Shown in pieces: positions 63,993-64,000 of a stretch of DNA of 64,000 nucleotides. The notes beneath the pieces are model-generated. The model had not been told where the DNA came from, did no database searches, and saw nothing but the letters and a program-made list of their open reading frames with translations. How positions within the stretch are numbered: the first letter of the stretch is position 1; each line of letters begins with the position of its first letter. Made by a program: the position numbers and the translations under genes. Location of the stretch: contig NZ_JPMD01000003.1 in assembly GCF_000732635.1 (NCBI RefSeq), positions 39,377-103,376 on the forward strand, given 5' to 3'. The stretch comes from Clostridium sulfidigenes (GTDB lineage Bacteria; Bacillota; Clostridia; Clostridiales; Clostridiaceae).

Positions 63993-64000
63993 CTTTTATA

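Noticed and set aside
1..64000. CRISPR arrays, tRNA or rRNA genes
   Set aside because: No regularly spaced direct repeats and no cloverleaf or rRNA sequences were seen on either strand by eye; short or degenerate ones could still be missed.

Overview
The window is AT-rich (roughly 28-30 % G+C by eye) chromosomal DNA of a low-GC anaerobic Firmicute, most likely Clostridium sensu stricto. Support comes from an oxygen-sensitive class III ribonucleotide reductase, a rubrerythrin, cell-wall-binding type 2 repeats, AAGGAGG ribosome binding sites, T-box, lysine and cobalamin leaders, DUF1540, DUF1659 and DUF2922 small proteins, and HD-GYP proteins. No tRNA, rRNA, CRISPR array, prophage or intact transposase was seen. 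Species cannot be fixed from sequence alone.

Layout. 1-4.2 kb: a large secreted S8 protease with CWB2 repeats, running off the left edge. 4.7-5.5 kb: an arsenite methyltransferase with an in-frame TGA at a conserved cysteine and a SECIS-like hairpin behind it. 5.6-8.4 kb: hisS behind a leader that encodes a His-His-His peptide and an intrinsic terminator, then a P1-family peptidase. 8.5-12 kb: DUF1659/DUF2922 pair, lysA under a lysine riboswitch, and small membrane or hypothetical proteins. 12-16 kb: a MATE exporter and a NatAB-like ABC exporter. 16.3-19 kb: an apparent operon of an unknown protein, a 29-residue hydrophobic peptide, a membrane HD-GYP protein and a DUF5317 protein. 19-25.8 kb: AI-2E-family permease, dut-nrdG-nrdD, rubrerythrin and DUF1540. 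25.9-33.8 kb: CDF transporter, topB, an AhpD-like/Lrp divergent pair, yjdM and a molybdenum-cofactor operon. 34-39.9 kb: a lipoprotein behind two TACA-N2-TGTA dyads, MgtC, HAD and metG under a T-box. 40.6-44.1 kb: a BusR-like regulator and an OpuC-type osmolyte importer. 44.2-49.5 kb: a GH25/LysM lysozyme and a Fur-boxed ferric-siderophore importer. 49.8-56.5 kb: EamA transporter, GNAT, ECF S component plus DUF4430, a frameshifted ABC exporter, and a cation antiporter under a yybP-ykoY (Mn2+) riboswitch. 56.7-59 kb: a class I terpenoid-synthase-like protein paired with a second HD-GYP protein. 59-60 kb: a cobalamin riboswitch with no gene to control. 60-63.6 kb: a Bcr-type ABC exporter and a small zinc-ribbon membrane protein. 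A modular structured repeat occurs at 29.3 and 63.8 kb.

How the genes work together. Much of the window is housekeeping under RNA control: amino-acid supply is sensed by the hisS leader peptide, the metG T-box and the lysA L-box; metals by Fur boxes and the Mn2+ riboswitch; osmolarity, presumably through c-di-AMP, by the BusR-like repressor. The items most worth following up are the selenocysteine ArsM candidate, the histidine leader-peptide attenuator in a clade where T-boxes usually do this job, the gene-less B12 riboswitch unit, the peptide/HD-GYP/DUF5317 operon, and the terpenoid-synthase-like/HD-GYP pair.
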